From contig NZ_JAAGOA010000026.1 in the NCBI RefSeq assembly GCF_010550675.1, positions 43,858 to 107,857 of the forward strand: a stretch of DNA of 64,000 nucleotides. Direction: 5' to 3'. The notes below the pieces were generated by a model, which was not told the DNA's origin, did not search any database, and saw only the letters and a program-made list of their open reading frames with translations. Positions 44,210 to 52,846 of the stretch are shown here, piece after piece (positions within the stretch are counted from its first letter, which is position 1; every line of letters begins with the position of its first letter). Source of the DNA: Phytoactinopolyspora halotolerans (GTDB taxonomy: Bacteria > Actinomycetota > Actinomycetes > Jiangellales > Jiangellaceae). The translations under genes were made by a program, and so were the position numbers.

Positions 44210-45226
44210 ATGGCAGGTACGGACGGGTCGATGGCGAACACGAAGGCGCGCGTCGGATACGCCGCGATGCTGGCGCGTTTCCATCCGTCGGAGGCGGTCC
44301 GGCTCGCGGCGGAAGCGGAGGACGCCGGGTTCGACGGGGTGATGGCCGACGACCACTTCCAGCCGTGGACGCCGCACCAAGGTCAGGCCGGGTTCGTGTG
44401 GAACGTGATGACGGCCATCGCCGAGCGGACCCGGGGATCGGTCGGGGTCGGTGCGACCTGCCCCACGTTCCGGTGGCATCCGGCGGTGGTGGCTCAGGCC
44501 GCTGCCACCCTGGAGGCGATGTACCCGGGTCGGCATTGGCTCGGGATCGGCTCCGGGGAGGCGATCAACGAACACGTGGTCGGCGGCTACTGGCCGGAGG
44601 CGCCGCAGCGGATCGCGCGGATGTTCGAGGCCATCGAGATCATTCAGAAGCTCTTCACCGGCCGCGACGTCCGCCACGACGGCCGGTTCTTCACCCTGGA
44701 ACGTACCCGGCTCTGGACCCGGCCGGATACCGCCCCGCCAGTGTATGTCGCTACCTCCGGCCCGGTGACGGCACGGCGCGCCGGAGCCGCGTGCGACGGC
44801 ATCATCACCCTGGCCACCACGCCGGAGAAGGCAGCGTCGCTGTTCGCCAGGTTCGACGACGGCGCCCGCTCGGCCGGCAAGGATCCGTCGTCGTCGGCGA
44901 AGATCGTCCAGCTGCACTTGTCCTGGGCCCCGGACGCCGACGAGGCTGCGGCGCAGGCGCTGCGCGAATGGCCGAACGGGGCGATGCGGTTCTCCAAGGC
45001 GGACATCCGCTCCCCGCATGACGTCGAGCAGATGGCCCGGATGGTACGGGTCGAGGATTTCGACGGACAGCTGCTGATCTCCGCCGATCTCGACGAGCAC
45101 CGCCGCGAGATCCAGCGCTACCTCGACGCCGGCGCTACCCATGTCTACCTGCACAACGTCGGAGCGGATCAGCGCACCTGGATCAAGGTGTTCGGCCGCG
45201 AGGTGCTGCCGCGTCTCTCCCCCTGA
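44210..45226 (+). CDS. F420-dependent LLM-class oxidoreductase
   Basis: About 338 residues from the ATG at 44210, with GAGGGA nearby. An ATG at 44231 is equally possible, because GACGGGTCGATGGC is duplicated at the two sites. It is a luciferase-like TIM barrel of the F420-dependent G6PDH-type group: FDGVMADDHFQPWTPHQGQA, GVGATCPTFRWHPAVVAQAA, MYPGRHWLGIGSGEAINEHV and FEAIEIIQKLFTGRDV. It uses reduced or oxidised F420; the substrate is unknown. It is relevant that a nitroreductase-like F420 enzyme and a putative F420-0 importer lie 4-8 kb away. Confidence 0.85.
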   Translation: MAGTDGSMANTKARVGYAAMLARFHPSEAVRLAAEAEDAGFDGVMADDHFQPWTPHQGQAGFVWNVMTAIAERTRGSVGVGATCPTFRWHPAVVAQAAATLEAMYPGRHWLGIGSGEAINEHVVGGYWPEAPQRIARMFEAIEIIQKLFTGRDVRHDGRFFTLERTRLWTRPDTAPPVYVATSGPVTARRAGAACDGIITLATTPEKAASLFARFDDGARSAGKDPSSSAKIVQLHLSWAPDADEAAAQALREWPNGAMRFSKADIRSPHDVEQMARMVRVEDFDGQLLISADLDEHRREIQRYLDAGATHVYLHNVGADQRTWIKVFGREVLPRLSP

Positions 45227-45324
45227 CGTACTCACCATCCATCTGCAGGACGCCACTGCAGGACGCCACGGGCGCGGATCGGGGCCGGCCGACGGATGCG
45301 TACGATGTGCGACGAGGTGATTGA

Positions 45325-46293
45325 ATGCGCGCGATACAGGTACGCGAGGTCGGTGGCCCGGAGGTTCTGGAACTCGTCGAGGTGGGGGAACCTCAGCCGG
45401 GCGACGGTGAGCTGCTGGTGGACGTCGGCGCCGCCGGCGTGAATTACATCGACACGTATCAGCGCGGCGGGATCTACCCGCTGGCGACGCCGTTTGTGCT
45501 CGGGATCGAAGGTGCCGGCACCGTGCGGGCGGTCGGTGCGGGCGTCGACGGTGTGGCGGTGGGGGACCGGGTCGCCTGGAAGGACGCGCTGGGCTCGTAC
45601 GCGGAGCAAGCTGTGGTCCAGGCGTCCGAGGCGGTACCCGTACCGGACGGCGTCTCCGACGAGGACGCCGCGGCGCTGCTGCTGCAGGGCATGACCGCCC
45701 ACTATCTGGCCACCTCGCTGTACCCGGTGCAGCCGGGCGACTGGGTCGTGGTGCACGCCGCGGCCGGCGGCGTCGGTCTGCTGTTGACGCAGATGGTGAA
45801 GATGCGCGGTGGCAACGTGCTCGCGACCGTGTCCACACCGGAGAAGGCGGAGCTGGCGCGAGGCGCCGGGGCGGATGAGATCGCTTCCTACGAGGATTTC
45901 GCCGACCGCGCCCGGGAGCTGACCGGCGGCACCGGCGTGGCCTGCGTGTATGACGGCGTGGGCAAGACGACTTTCGATCGCGGCCTGGACGCGCTGCGAG
46001 TGCGTGGCACGATGGCGCTGTTCGGCGCGGCCAGCGGTCCGGTGCCGCCGTTCGACCCGCAGCAGCTCAACGCCAAGGGAGGCCTGTTCCTCACCCGGCC
46101 GACCCTCGGGCACTACACCCGCACCCGGGAAGAACTGGACGCCCGCGCCGCCGACCTCTTCGGCTGGGCCGCCGACGGCAAGCTGGACGTCCGGATCGGT
46201 GGCCGGTACCCGCTGGCGGAGGCGCGGCGCGCGCACGAGGACCTGCAAGGGCGCCGTACCACGGGCAAGCTCCTGTTGGTCCCTGGCGAGTGA
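45325..46293 (+). CDS. NADPH:quinone oxidoreductase (Qor-like MDR)
   Basis: A 322-residue zinc-free medium-chain dehydrogenase/reductase. Motifs: GVNYIDTYQRGGIYPL, VLGIEGAGTVRAVGAGVDGV, VVVHAAAGGVGLLLTQMVKM (NADPH site) and the terminal GRRTTGKLLLVP. The GIYPLATPFVLG segment is characteristic of the QOR1 group. It starts 98 nt after the LLM gene. It would reduce quinones or enals with NADPH. Confidence 0.9.
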   Translation: MRAIQVREVGGPEVLELVEVGEPQPGDGELLVDVGAAGVNYIDTYQRGGIYPLATPFVLGIEGAGTVRAVGAGVDGVAVGDRVAWKDALGSYAEQAVVQASEAVPVPDGVSDEDAAALLLQGMTAHYLATSLYPVQPGDWVVVHAAAGGVGLLLTQMVKMRGGNVLATVSTPEKAELARGAGADEIASYEDFADRARELTGGTGVACVYDGVGKTTFDRGLDALRVRGTMALFGAASGPVPPFDPQQLNAKGGLFLTRPTLGHYTRTREELDARAADLFGWAADGKLDVRIGGRYPLAEARRAHEDLQGRRTTGKLLLVPGE

Positions 46294-46349
46294 TGTCGCG
46301 GCGGCTCACGCCGTAGCGGTGAACCGGAAGCCCGGAATCCATTGTCCGA

Positions 46350-46365
46350 GGTGGTCTAGGCCAGT
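46350..46365. promoter_or_regulatory. DasR/NagR-like operator (dre-type) before PTS genes
   Basis: GGTGGTCTAGGCCAGT is close to the GntR/HutC-family DasR site, consensus ACTGGTCTAGACCAGT. It lies 63 nt before the start of the EIIC gene. DasR links PTS genes to N-acetylglucosamine signalling in actinomycetes. Confidence 0.55.
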
Positions 46366-46372
46366 ACAGTCC

Positions 46373-46394
46373 TGCCTGTAACTCGTCACAGGCA
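46373..46394. promoter_or_regulatory. Second palindrome before PTS genes
   Basis: TGCCTGT and ACAGGCA form a perfect 7-bp inverted repeat with 8 nt between, 34 nt before the EIIC start. It may be an operator for a different regulator. Confidence 0.45.
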
Positions 46395-46428
46395 CCTACA
46401 TCTGGCGACCTCTGGGAGGGATTCGGCC

Positions 46429-47865
46429 GTGGACGTGCTCGAGTTCATCGCCAACAACCTGTTCAACGAAGTGGCGATCCTCATCGGCGTGATCACCATG
46501 ATCGGGCTTGTGCTGCAACGCAAGCCGGTCGAGGACGTGATCGGTGGCGCGGTCAGGGCGACCATCGGCATTCTGATCCTCTTCATCGGCGTGGACGTCT
46601 TCGTCGGCGGTCTCGCGTCGTTCCAGGCCATCGTCAGCAGCGCCGTCGGGCTCGATCCGCCGGAGTCGACCAACACCCTGGACGAATTCCTCGGAACCCA
46701 TGGCAGCGACGTCGCCATGATCATCACCTGCGGTTTCATCCTGCACCTGGCGCTGGTCCGGGTGCTGAAGACCCGCTATGTCTACCTGACCGGGCACCTG
46801 CTGTTCTGGATGGCCCTTGTGGTCGCGGCGTGTCTGGTGGAGGCGTTCGGTGATCTCGACCGGTGGCAGCTGGTGCTGGCCGGGTCGGTGGTGGTCGCCT
46901 GTTACTGGACGATCCAGCCCGTCTTCATCGCCCCGATGATGCGCAAGGTGATCGACTCCGACGACTGGGGGTACGCGCACACCAGCTCGTCGGTCGCGTG
47001 GCTCGGCGGCAAGGTGGCGCCGCTGCTGGGCGATCCGGAGCGGCAGAACGTCGAGGAGATCAAGGTCCCGCGGAAGCTGTCGTTCTTCAAGGACATCACC
47101 GTCTCCACGGCCGTGGTCATCGGTGTGATCATGCTGGTGGCGGTCGTCTTCGCCGATCAGGACGTCGCCGCGGAGCAAGCCGCCACCTACAGCGACGACA
47201 TCAACACCTGGGTGTGGGCGGTGATCGCCGCGTTCCAGTTCGCGGCCGGCATCGCCATCCTGCTCTACGGCGTGCGCATGTTCCTGGCCGAGATCGTGCC
47301 CGCGTTCACCGGCATCAGCCTCAAGGCGATCCCCGGGTCCCGGCCGGGCCTGGACGTGCCGACGATCTTCCCGGTGGCCCCGACCGCGGTGATGGTCGGC
47401 TTCATCTCCACTACGGCGACGTTCCTGATCCTCATGGGCGTCTTCGCCGCGTTCGGGTGGTTCGTGTTGGTGCCGCCGATGATCATGCTGTTCTTCGTCG
47501 GTGCCGGGGCGGCCGTGTACGGTAACGCCTTCGGCGGCTGGCGCGGGTCGGTGGTGGCCGGCGTCATCACCGGCTTCTCGCTGGCGTTCGGTCAGTGGGC
47601 GGCGTGGAACATGCTCTCGGACACGGCACCCGAGCTGGCCACCCTCGCCGATCCGGACTGGTACCTGATGATCCTGGTGGTGCTCGGGCTGGGCGAGGCA
47701 TTCTCGGGGCTCGGCGGTGGTGCCGCGTTGCTGGTGGCGCTGGCCGTGGCGGTTGTCTTCGCGGTATGGCTGTGGACGGTGCAGCGCATCCACCGGCGCG
47801 CCGGCGAACCGGTGACCGGTACGGAGAGCGAGTCCGAGCTGGCCGGCGGGACGAACGAGGAGTGA
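46429..47865 (+). CDS. PTS EIIC, ascorbate (UlaA/SgaT) type
   Basis: A 478-residue polytopic membrane protein starting at GTG with GGGAGGG upstream. About ten hydrophobic helices are visible. The family signature is present: VEDVIGGAVRATIGILILFI at the start, LVRVLKTRYVYLTGHLLFWM, and later IFPVAPTAVMVGFISTTATF and GGWRGSVVAGVITGFSLAFG. It transports and, with EIIB, phosphorylates its sugar. The substrate may be ascorbate or another pentitol-like sugar; no catabolic genes are adjacent. Confidence 0.9.
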   Translation: MDVLEFIANNLFNEVAILIGVITMIGLVLQRKPVEDVIGGAVRATIGILILFIGVDVFVGGLASFQAIVSSAVGLDPPESTNTLDEFLGTHGSDVAMIITCGFILHLALVRVLKTRYVYLTGHLLFWMALVVAACLVEAFGDLDRWQLVLAGSVVVACYWTIQPVFIAPMMRKVIDSDDWGYAHTSSSVAWLGGKVAPLLGDPERQNVEEIKVPRKLSFFKDITVSTAVVIGVIMLVAVVFADQDVAAEQAATYSDDINTWVWAVIAAFQFAAGIAILLYGVRMFLAEIVPAFTGISLKAIPGSRPGLDVPTIFPVAPTAVMVGFISTTATFLILMGVFAAFGWFVLVPPMIMLFFVGAGAAVYGNAFGGWRGSVVAGVITGFSLAFGQWAAWNMLSDTAPELATLADPDWYLMILVVLGLGEAFSGLGGGAALLVALAVAVVFAVWLWTVQRIHRRAGEPVTGTESESELAGGTNEE

Positions 47866-47945
47866 CCATCGCCGGCTGTGCCGACGCCGGCACGGATACG
47901 CCACCGAGAACGGACACACGTCATGGAAGGTAGGGGGAGGCCCCG

Positions 47946-48254
47946 ATGAACCAGACCGGACCCGACCGTGAGCTGCGGGTGCTCACCGTCTGCGGGGTTG
48001 GCATGGGCAGCAGCCTGATTCTGCGGATGAACGCGGAGAAGGCGCTGAGCTCGCTTGGCGTGGCGGCCAAGGTGGAGCACACCGACGTGTCGTCGGCCCG
48101 CGGAATGAAAGCCGACGTCGCGATCGCGCAGGGCTTGCATACCGACGAGCTGGCCGGCGTGGCCCCGGTCGTCATCGCGATCTCCAACTTCATGGACGTC
48201 GACGGCCTGCGTCGCCAGCTCGACGAGGCGCTGCGCGCCCAGGAGTGGCTCTGA
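47946..48254 (+). CDS. PTS EIIB, ascorbate/galactitol type
   Basis: A 102-residue protein with the P-loop and phospho-cysteine VLTVCGVGMGSSLILRMNAE near the start. The rest (GVAAKVEHTDVSSARGMKAD, VVIAISNFMDVDGL) fits the Lac/UlaB-type EIIB fold. It passes phosphate from EIIA to the sugar carried by EIIC. It lies 80 nt after EIIC and 1 nt before EIIA. Confidence 0.92.
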   Translation: MNQTGPDRELRVLTVCGVGMGSSLILRMNAEKALSSLGVAAKVEHTDVSSARGMKADVAIAQGLHTDELAGVAPVVIAISNFMDVDGLRRQLDEALRAQEWL

Positions 48255-48255
48255 C

Positions 48256-48729
48256 GTGCAGGCGGACGAACCCCGGCCGGTAGGCGTGGCCCGACCGGTG
48301 GTGGAGGCGTCGACGGCGGTCGATGTGGAGGACTGGCGGGCGGCAGTGCGCGCGGCGTGCCGCCCGCTCGCCGCGGCCGGGGCGGTGGACGACCGGTACG
48401 CGGAGCGGTGCATCGAAATCGCCGAGGAACACGGGCCGTACATGGTGCTGGCGCCGGGTCTGGCGCTGGCGCACGCCCGCCCGGAAGACGGCGTGCACCG
48501 GCTCTGCCTGGCCTCGGCCACCCTGGCGGAGCCGGTGCCGTTCGGGCACGCGGACAACGACCCGGTCGACCTGGTGCTCGCGTTCGGCTCGCCGGACGAC
48601 AGCAGCCACCTGCGCCTGCTTCAGGCCGTGGCTGAGCACCTGCTGACCGGGCTTGCGGAGACCCTGCGGGAGACCCCTGATCGCGAGCGCGCGCTGATCG
48701 TGCTCACCGACGTCGTGCAGCAGATGTGA
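48256..48729 (+). CDS. PTS EIIA, mannitol/fructose (EIIA-2) type
   Basis: About 157 residues from a GTG one base after the EIIB stop. The active-site region is VLAPGLALAHARPEDGVHRL, with the phospho-histidine in LAHARP. It accepts phosphate from HPr. It completes the three-subunit permease; Enzyme I and HPr genes are not in the window. Confidence 0.92.
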   Translation: MQADEPRPVGVARPVVEASTAVDVEDWRAAVRAACRPLAAAGAVDDRYAERCIEIAEEHGPYMVLAPGLALAHARPEDGVHRLCLASATLAEPVPFGHADNDPVDLVLAFGSPDDSSHLRLLQAVAEHLLTGLAETLRETPDRERALIVLTDVVQQM

Positions 48730-48816
48730 CCGGGGCACTCTCAGGTAGGTCATGTCCCACCGGCGCTGCCGTGCGTAGATGGGGCTAGGGTTGGTCGATC
48801 CGGAGCAGGGGGTGCG

Positions 48817-49287
48817 ATGTCCGACGGAGGCAAGCAGCGGGCGTGGCTTCCGCCGCGGTGGTTCGTCCGTCTGGCCTGGAGGATGCATCGCGCGCAGTAC
48901 CGGGCCACGCGTGGGCGGGCCGGTCTGTGGGCGCCGAGGGCCGGCCGCTGGGGCACCCTGCGGCTCACGACCATCGGACGTCGCACCGGCCAGGAACGCA
49001 GCGTGATCCTCGGTTACTTCCAGGACGGTCCGAATCTGGTCACGCTCGCGATGAACGGCTGGGCCGCACCCGACCCGGCATGGTGGCTGAACCTGCAGGC
49101 CAGTCCCGAAGCCGAGGTCGATCTTGTCGACGGCCGACGCAGTGTCCGGGCACGCGCGGCCACCGCCGGCGCTGAGCGGGAGCGGCTCTGGGCGCGGTGG
49201 CAGGAGCTGGACAAGAAGCTCGACGCCTACGCGGCGCGCCGCCCCGGTGAGACCGCTGTCGTGATCCTCGAGCCTACGGATCCATGA
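48817..49287 (+). CDS. Deazaflavin (F420)-dependent nitroreductase family protein
   Basis: A 156-residue split-barrel protein. LRLTTIGRRTGQERSVIL and NLVTLAMNGWAAPDPAWWLN, then LQASPEAEVDLVDGRRSVRA, match the Ddn-like family that uses F420H2. The length is normal. The stop lies within the left arm of a 23-bp perfect inverted repeat shared with the convergent ABC gene. The substrate is unknown. Confidence 0.9.
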   Translation: MSDGGKQRAWLPPRWFVRLAWRMHRAQYRATRGRAGLWAPRAGRWGTLRLTTIGRRTGQERSVILGYFQDGPNLVTLAMNGWAAPDPAWWLNLQASPEAEVDLVDGRRSVRARAATAGAERERLWARWQELDKKLDAYAARRPGETAVVILEPTDP

Positions 49288-49336
49288 TCATGAACACTAA
49301 CCGTACACAGAGAACGGTTAGTGTTCATGATCATGG
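49282..49336. terminator. Bidirectional terminator, perfect 23-bp stem
   Basis: Arms at 49282-49304 and 49314-49336 are exact reverse complements around a 9-nt loop; the outer part reads CCATGATCATG. The stop codons of the two convergent genes (49285-49287 and 49331-49333) are each inside an arm. Confidence 0.85.
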
Positions 49337-50206
49337 CAGTGGGGTGAACATGAGGACGGGACGGCCGGTGCGCGGGTTGATGTGCACGTCGCAGTCGACG
49401 TTGAACACCCGGCGGATCACCTCCGGCACCAGCACGTCCTCGGGGGCGCCTGCGGCGGCGACGCGCCCGTCGTCCAGGACCACCACGTGATCGCAGTAAG
49501 ACGCTGCGAGGTTGAGATCGTGCAGTGCCGCCAGTGACGTCACTCCCAGTTCGCGCACCTTCGCCAGCAGCGACAGTTGGAAGTGGACGTCCAGGTGGTT
49601 GGTCGGCTCGTCCAGCAGGAGCAGCTCGGGCTCCTGCACCAGAGCGCGGGCCAGATGCACCCGCTGGCGCTCGCCGCCGGAGAGTGTGTGCCAGTCGCGC
49701 TCCGCCAGGTCGTGCATGCCGACCGTGTTCAGGGCGTTCCGGGCCAGGTCGTCGTCGTGTTCGGTGGCCTTGTGCGGGGTGCGGCCGAGCCGAACGACGT
49801 CGAGCACGCGCAGCGGTACGTCGGTGTGTGTCTCCTGCTCGACGACGGCGACCCGGCGGGCCCGCTCCCGGCGCCGCATGCCGAGCAGGTCCTCCCCGCC
49901 CAGGTTGACCATGCCTCCGTCCGGGCGGGTCATGCCGGCGATGGTGCGCAGCAGGCTGCTCTTGCCGGACCCGTTCGGGCCGAGCAGCCCGGTCAGCGAC
50001 CCGGCCTTGGCCGACAGGCTCACGCCGTCGACGATGAGCGCGCCGTCCACGGACCAGGAGACGTCGAAGACGTCCAGCGAGTCGCGACGTCCGTCCGCCG
50101 GCTCGCTTCCATTCGCCCGGTCGCGTCTCCGGGCACCGTCGATGGGGGCAGCGCTGCCGTCGACGGGGCCCGTGGTACTTGCGACGGTCGTCTTGCGCAG
50201 CGTCAT
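49331..50206 (-). CDS. ABC transporter ATP-binding protein (FecE/F420-0 type)
   Basis: A 291-residue ATPase: Walker A GLLGPNGSGKSSLLRTIAGM, signature HTLSGGERQRVHLARALVQE, Walker B LLLLDEPTNHLD and the switch ALHDLNLAASYCDHVVVLDD. A ~40-residue charged extension precedes the domain. Its start overlaps the permease stop by 4 nt. The unit belongs to the iron-siderophore/B12/F420-0 importer class. It is last in the operon and ends at the bidirectional terminator. Confidence 0.9.
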   Translation of the reverse strand: MTLRKTTVASTTGPVDGSAAPIDGARRRDRANGSEPADGRRDSLDVFDVSWSVDGALIVDGVSLSAKAGSLTGLLGPNGSGKSSLLRTIAGMTRPDGGMVNLGGEDLLGMRRRERARRVAVVEQETHTDVPLRVLDVVRLGRTPHKATEHDDDLARNALNTVGMHDLAERDWHTLSGGERQRVHLARALVQEPELLLLDEPTNHLDVHFQLSLLAKVRELGVTSLAALHDLNLAASYCDHVVVLDDGRVAAAGAPEDVLVPEVIRRVFNVDCDVHINPRTGRPVLMFTPLP

Positions 50207-51339
50207 TGGCCTACCCTCCGTCGGCGGAGCAGAACGGCGAACACGGGCGCGCCCAGGAACGCGGTCACCACGCCCACCGGAAGCTCTCGCGGGTCGAACA
50301 AGGTGCGCGCGATCGTATCCGCCCAGATCATGAACGACGCCCCGGTGAGCGCCGCCAGCGGCAGCACCCGACGGTGCGCCGCACCTACCACCAGGCGCAC
50401 CCCATGCGGCACCATCAGCCCGACGAACCCGATCGCGCCGCTGACCGCCACCGCCGCCCCGGTCAGCAGTGCGACCAGGATCAGCAGGGTCCACCGGGTC
50501 CTGTTCACATCGATGCCGAGCGTGGACGCGGTGCCGTCGCCGAACGCGAACGCGTCCAGGGTGCGGCTCCGCGACAGCAGCGCGGTCCCGATGACGGCGA
50601 CGGCCAGCACCACCACGGCCACGTCGTTCCAGGCGGCGCCCCCGAGCGAGCCGAGCAGCCAGCTGAGGATCCCGCGGTAGGAGTCACCGGTCGCGGACCA
50701 GAAGATGATGAACGACGTGGCGGCCGAGCACAGGTAGGACACCGCAAGCCCGGCCAGCACGGTCCGCGTCGGCGGGAGCTCACCGCGGCGATTCGCCAGG
50801 GCCAGGGTCGCGGCGAGCGCAAGCAGCGCCCCGGCGAACGCGGCCACCGGCAGCCCGAACCAGCCGACGCCGAGCACCAGCACCAGGACAGCGCCGACGG
50901 ATGCCCCGGAGGACAGGCCGAGCAGGTACGGCTCGGCCAGCGGGTTGCGGGTGAGGGTCTGCATGACGGCGCCGCAGATCGCGAGTGCGGCGCCGACCCC
51001 GGCGGCGGTGAGCACCCGCGGCAGGCGAAGCTCCCAGACGATGCCGTCACGCAGCGTGGACAGCGGCGACGAGTCCAGGCCGAGCCGGTCCAGGCCGAGA
51101 TGCGCCCCGATCGAGCGCCACACATCGAGCGCACCGATGTCCGCCGAGCCGATGGTGACGGCCAGCGTGATCGAGACGACGAGCAGCCCCGCCATGCCGG
51201 TGATCCAGAGCGCCGCCGACGCCGTCGAACGGGCTGCCTGCCGAACCGCCGGCCTGAAGCCGCTCCTGCCGTTGGCCGGCGGGGTCTCGTTGGCTCGGGC
51301 GCGCCCTCGCGGTGGCGCTGCCGTGCTCTCGGCGGGCAT
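50203..51339 (-). CDS. FecCD-family ABC permease (F420-0 type)
   Basis: About 378 residues from the ATG at 51339 (AGGGGAG upstream). Nine to ten membrane helices are visible, with the FecCD signatures LRLPRVLTAAGVGAALAICG, QTLTRNPLAEPYLLGLSSGA, SGAIGFVGLMVPHGVRLVVG and the end ELPVGVVTAFLGAPVFAVLL. It forms the channel of the importer. It starts 11 nt after the binding-protein gene and overlaps the ATPase gene by 4 nt. Confidence 0.92.
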   Translation of the reverse strand: MPAESTAAPPRGRARANETPPANGRSGFRPAVRQAARSTASAALWITGMAGLLVVSITLAVTIGSADIGALDVWRSIGAHLGLDRLGLDSSPLSTLRDGIVWELRLPRVLTAAGVGAALAICGAVMQTLTRNPLAEPYLLGLSSGASVGAVLVLVLGVGWFGLPVAAFAGALLALAATLALANRRGELPPTRTVLAGLAVSYLCSAATSFIIFWSATGDSYRGILSWLLGSLGGAAWNDVAVVVLAVAVIGTALLSRSRTLDAFAFGDGTASTLGIDVNRTRWTLLILVALLTGAAVAVSGAIGFVGLMVPHGVRLVVGAAHRRVLPLAALTGASFMIWADTIARTLFDPRELPVGVVTAFLGAPVFAVLLRRRRVGQ

Positions 51340-51350
51340 CGCGCTCCCCT

Positions 51351-52463
51351 CTACGAGCCCGCACCGGTCTGGGTCGGCTCGATTCCGAGCTCCTCGAGCT
51401 GACCGGCGAGGTCGACGACGGCTTGGGCGTTGCGGACTCCGGCTTCCGCGGCCGGGAAGGGGAGCGTCAGGTACCGCTGCTCCTGCACGGCCGGCAGTGC
51501 GGCGGTGGCGGCGTTGGACTCCAGCAGGTCGATCTTGTGCTCCGCGGTGTTCCAGGCGGCGTCGACCAGGATGAGCACGTCGGGGTTGCGATCGACGATC
51601 TCCTCCCAGCTGACGTTGGACCAGGTGTCGTCGATGTCGGCGAAGATGTTCTCGACGCCCAGCTGACGCATCATCATCGCCGGTGCCCCGATGTCCCCGC
51701 CGACGTACGGGGCGTCCTCGCCTGAGCTGTACCACAACGCGGTGAGGCCCTGTCCGGGCGCATCGACCTGGTCGAGCAGCGCCTTCTGCTCGGCCACGAA
51801 TTCGTCCGCGCGGTCGGGCACGTCGAAGATCTGGGCCAGCTGGTGGATGTGGGCGAACAGCGCATCGAACGTCATCGGATCCGGCTGGTATGCGGGCTCC
51901 TTGCATGCCGACGGTGCGACGTAGGTGTCGATGCCGAACTCGGCGAGCGCCGCCCGTTCGCCCGCGGCGTCGACGGCGAAGTTGCTCTCCCAGCCCCCGA
52001 AGACGAGGTCCGGTTCGACCTCGAAGAGCGCCTCCTGGCCGGGTACCTGGTCGGCGAGTACCGGCACGTCGGCGACGTCATCGGCGTACTGGTCGGGGAC
52101 GGGGCCGTCGGCGAACGCGGTGCCGACCAGCCGGTCCGCCAGGCCCAGCGCCAGCATCATCTCGGTCGTCGTGGACTTGATGGTGACCACCCGCTCCGGT
52201 GGGCCGTCGATGGTGATCTCGAAACCGCAGTTGTCGATGGTCAGCGGAAACTCTGTGTCGGGCGACGGCTGGTCGGTGCCGGTGTCCGCCGCGGTGTTCT
52301 CGGATGCGGCCGCCTGTGGCGAGTCGTCCGAGGTTGCGCCGTCGTCGCCGCACGCGGCGAGGATCACCGCGACGGTGGCGCCGAGGACGGCGAGCGTCGC
52401 CGACGAGCGGCGGAACGGGAGAATGCGGCTCGAACCGGGATCCGGGCGTCCGATGGAAGGCAT
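51351..52463 (-). CDS. ABC substrate-binding lipoprotein (F420-0 type)
   Basis: A 370-residue protein from the ATG at 52463 with a lipoprotein signal (LAVLGATVAVILAACGDDG, lipid on the cysteine). The mature part starts FPLTIDNCGFEITIDGPPER and has VVTIKSTTTEMMLALGLADR, LFEVEPDLVFGGWESNFAVD and YVAPSACKEPAYQPDPMTFD. These match my memory of the family proposed to bind F420-0, more than typical iron-siderophore binders. A siderophore or B12 ligand remains possible, because the fold is shared and a siderophore cluster lies in the same region. Confidence 0.8.
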   Translation of the reverse strand: MPSIGRPDPGSSRILPFRRSSATLAVLGATVAVILAACGDDGATSDDSPQAAASENTAADTGTDQPSPDTEFPLTIDNCGFEITIDGPPERVVTIKSTTTEMMLALGLADRLVGTAFADGPVPDQYADDVADVPVLADQVPGQEALFEVEPDLVFGGWESNFAVDAAGERAALAEFGIDTYVAPSACKEPAYQPDPMTFDALFAHIHQLAQIFDVPDRADEFVAEQKALLDQVDAPGQGLTALWYSSGEDAPYVGGDIGAPAMMMRQLGVENIFADIDDTWSNVSWEEIVDRNPDVLILVDAAWNTAEHKIDLLESNAATAALPAVQEQRYLTLPFPAAEAGVRNAQAVVDLAGQLEELGIEPTQTGAGS

Positions 52464-52846
52464 GGGTACGCGTCTTTCCTCAACGTGAGCGCCGGGGAAC
52501 CGGAGCCAGGAGGAACATGCGGCCCGGAACGCACGGCGAAATGGCAGGACAATCAGCGGTGGAACGGCCAAGCCGGCCGTCGTACCAGCTACCCACTCAT
52601 CGGGCAGACACATCGGGACACAGGCGATGCCCCAGGGTCTTCGCCTCATCATATCTGTCGACTCGTCGTATTCGCCAAGATCCACCATGTCCTCCGGTGC
52701 GCGCGGTGGGTCCGGTCGTCGGGGCTGCCGGGACCGAACGACATCTCGGGCACTTGGGCGACCGAAATGTATGTCGACTCGTCCTGAGGAACCCCCCGGC
52801 CGCCTTCGTGTGTGGCATCTCGCTGAGATTCCGTATCGTGACCTGC
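52464..52846. other. Non-coding region between divergent genes
   Basis: No gene is supported in these ~380 bp between the binding-protein gene and the aminotransferase gene. An AGCCAGGAGG string near 52505 recalls a B12 box, but no riboswitch fold can be built around it. It presumably holds the two divergent promoters. Confidence 0.4.

Noticed and set aside
46396..47919. Minus-strand frame of about 507 codons
   Set aside because: It is antisense to the PTS EIIC gene and consists of His/Asp/Arg-rich low-complexity sequence.
52490..52640. Cobalamin riboswitch before the ABC importer
   Set aside because: AGCCAGGAGG resembles a B12 box, but it is on the opposite strand to the importer genes and the rest of the riboswitch core is missing.
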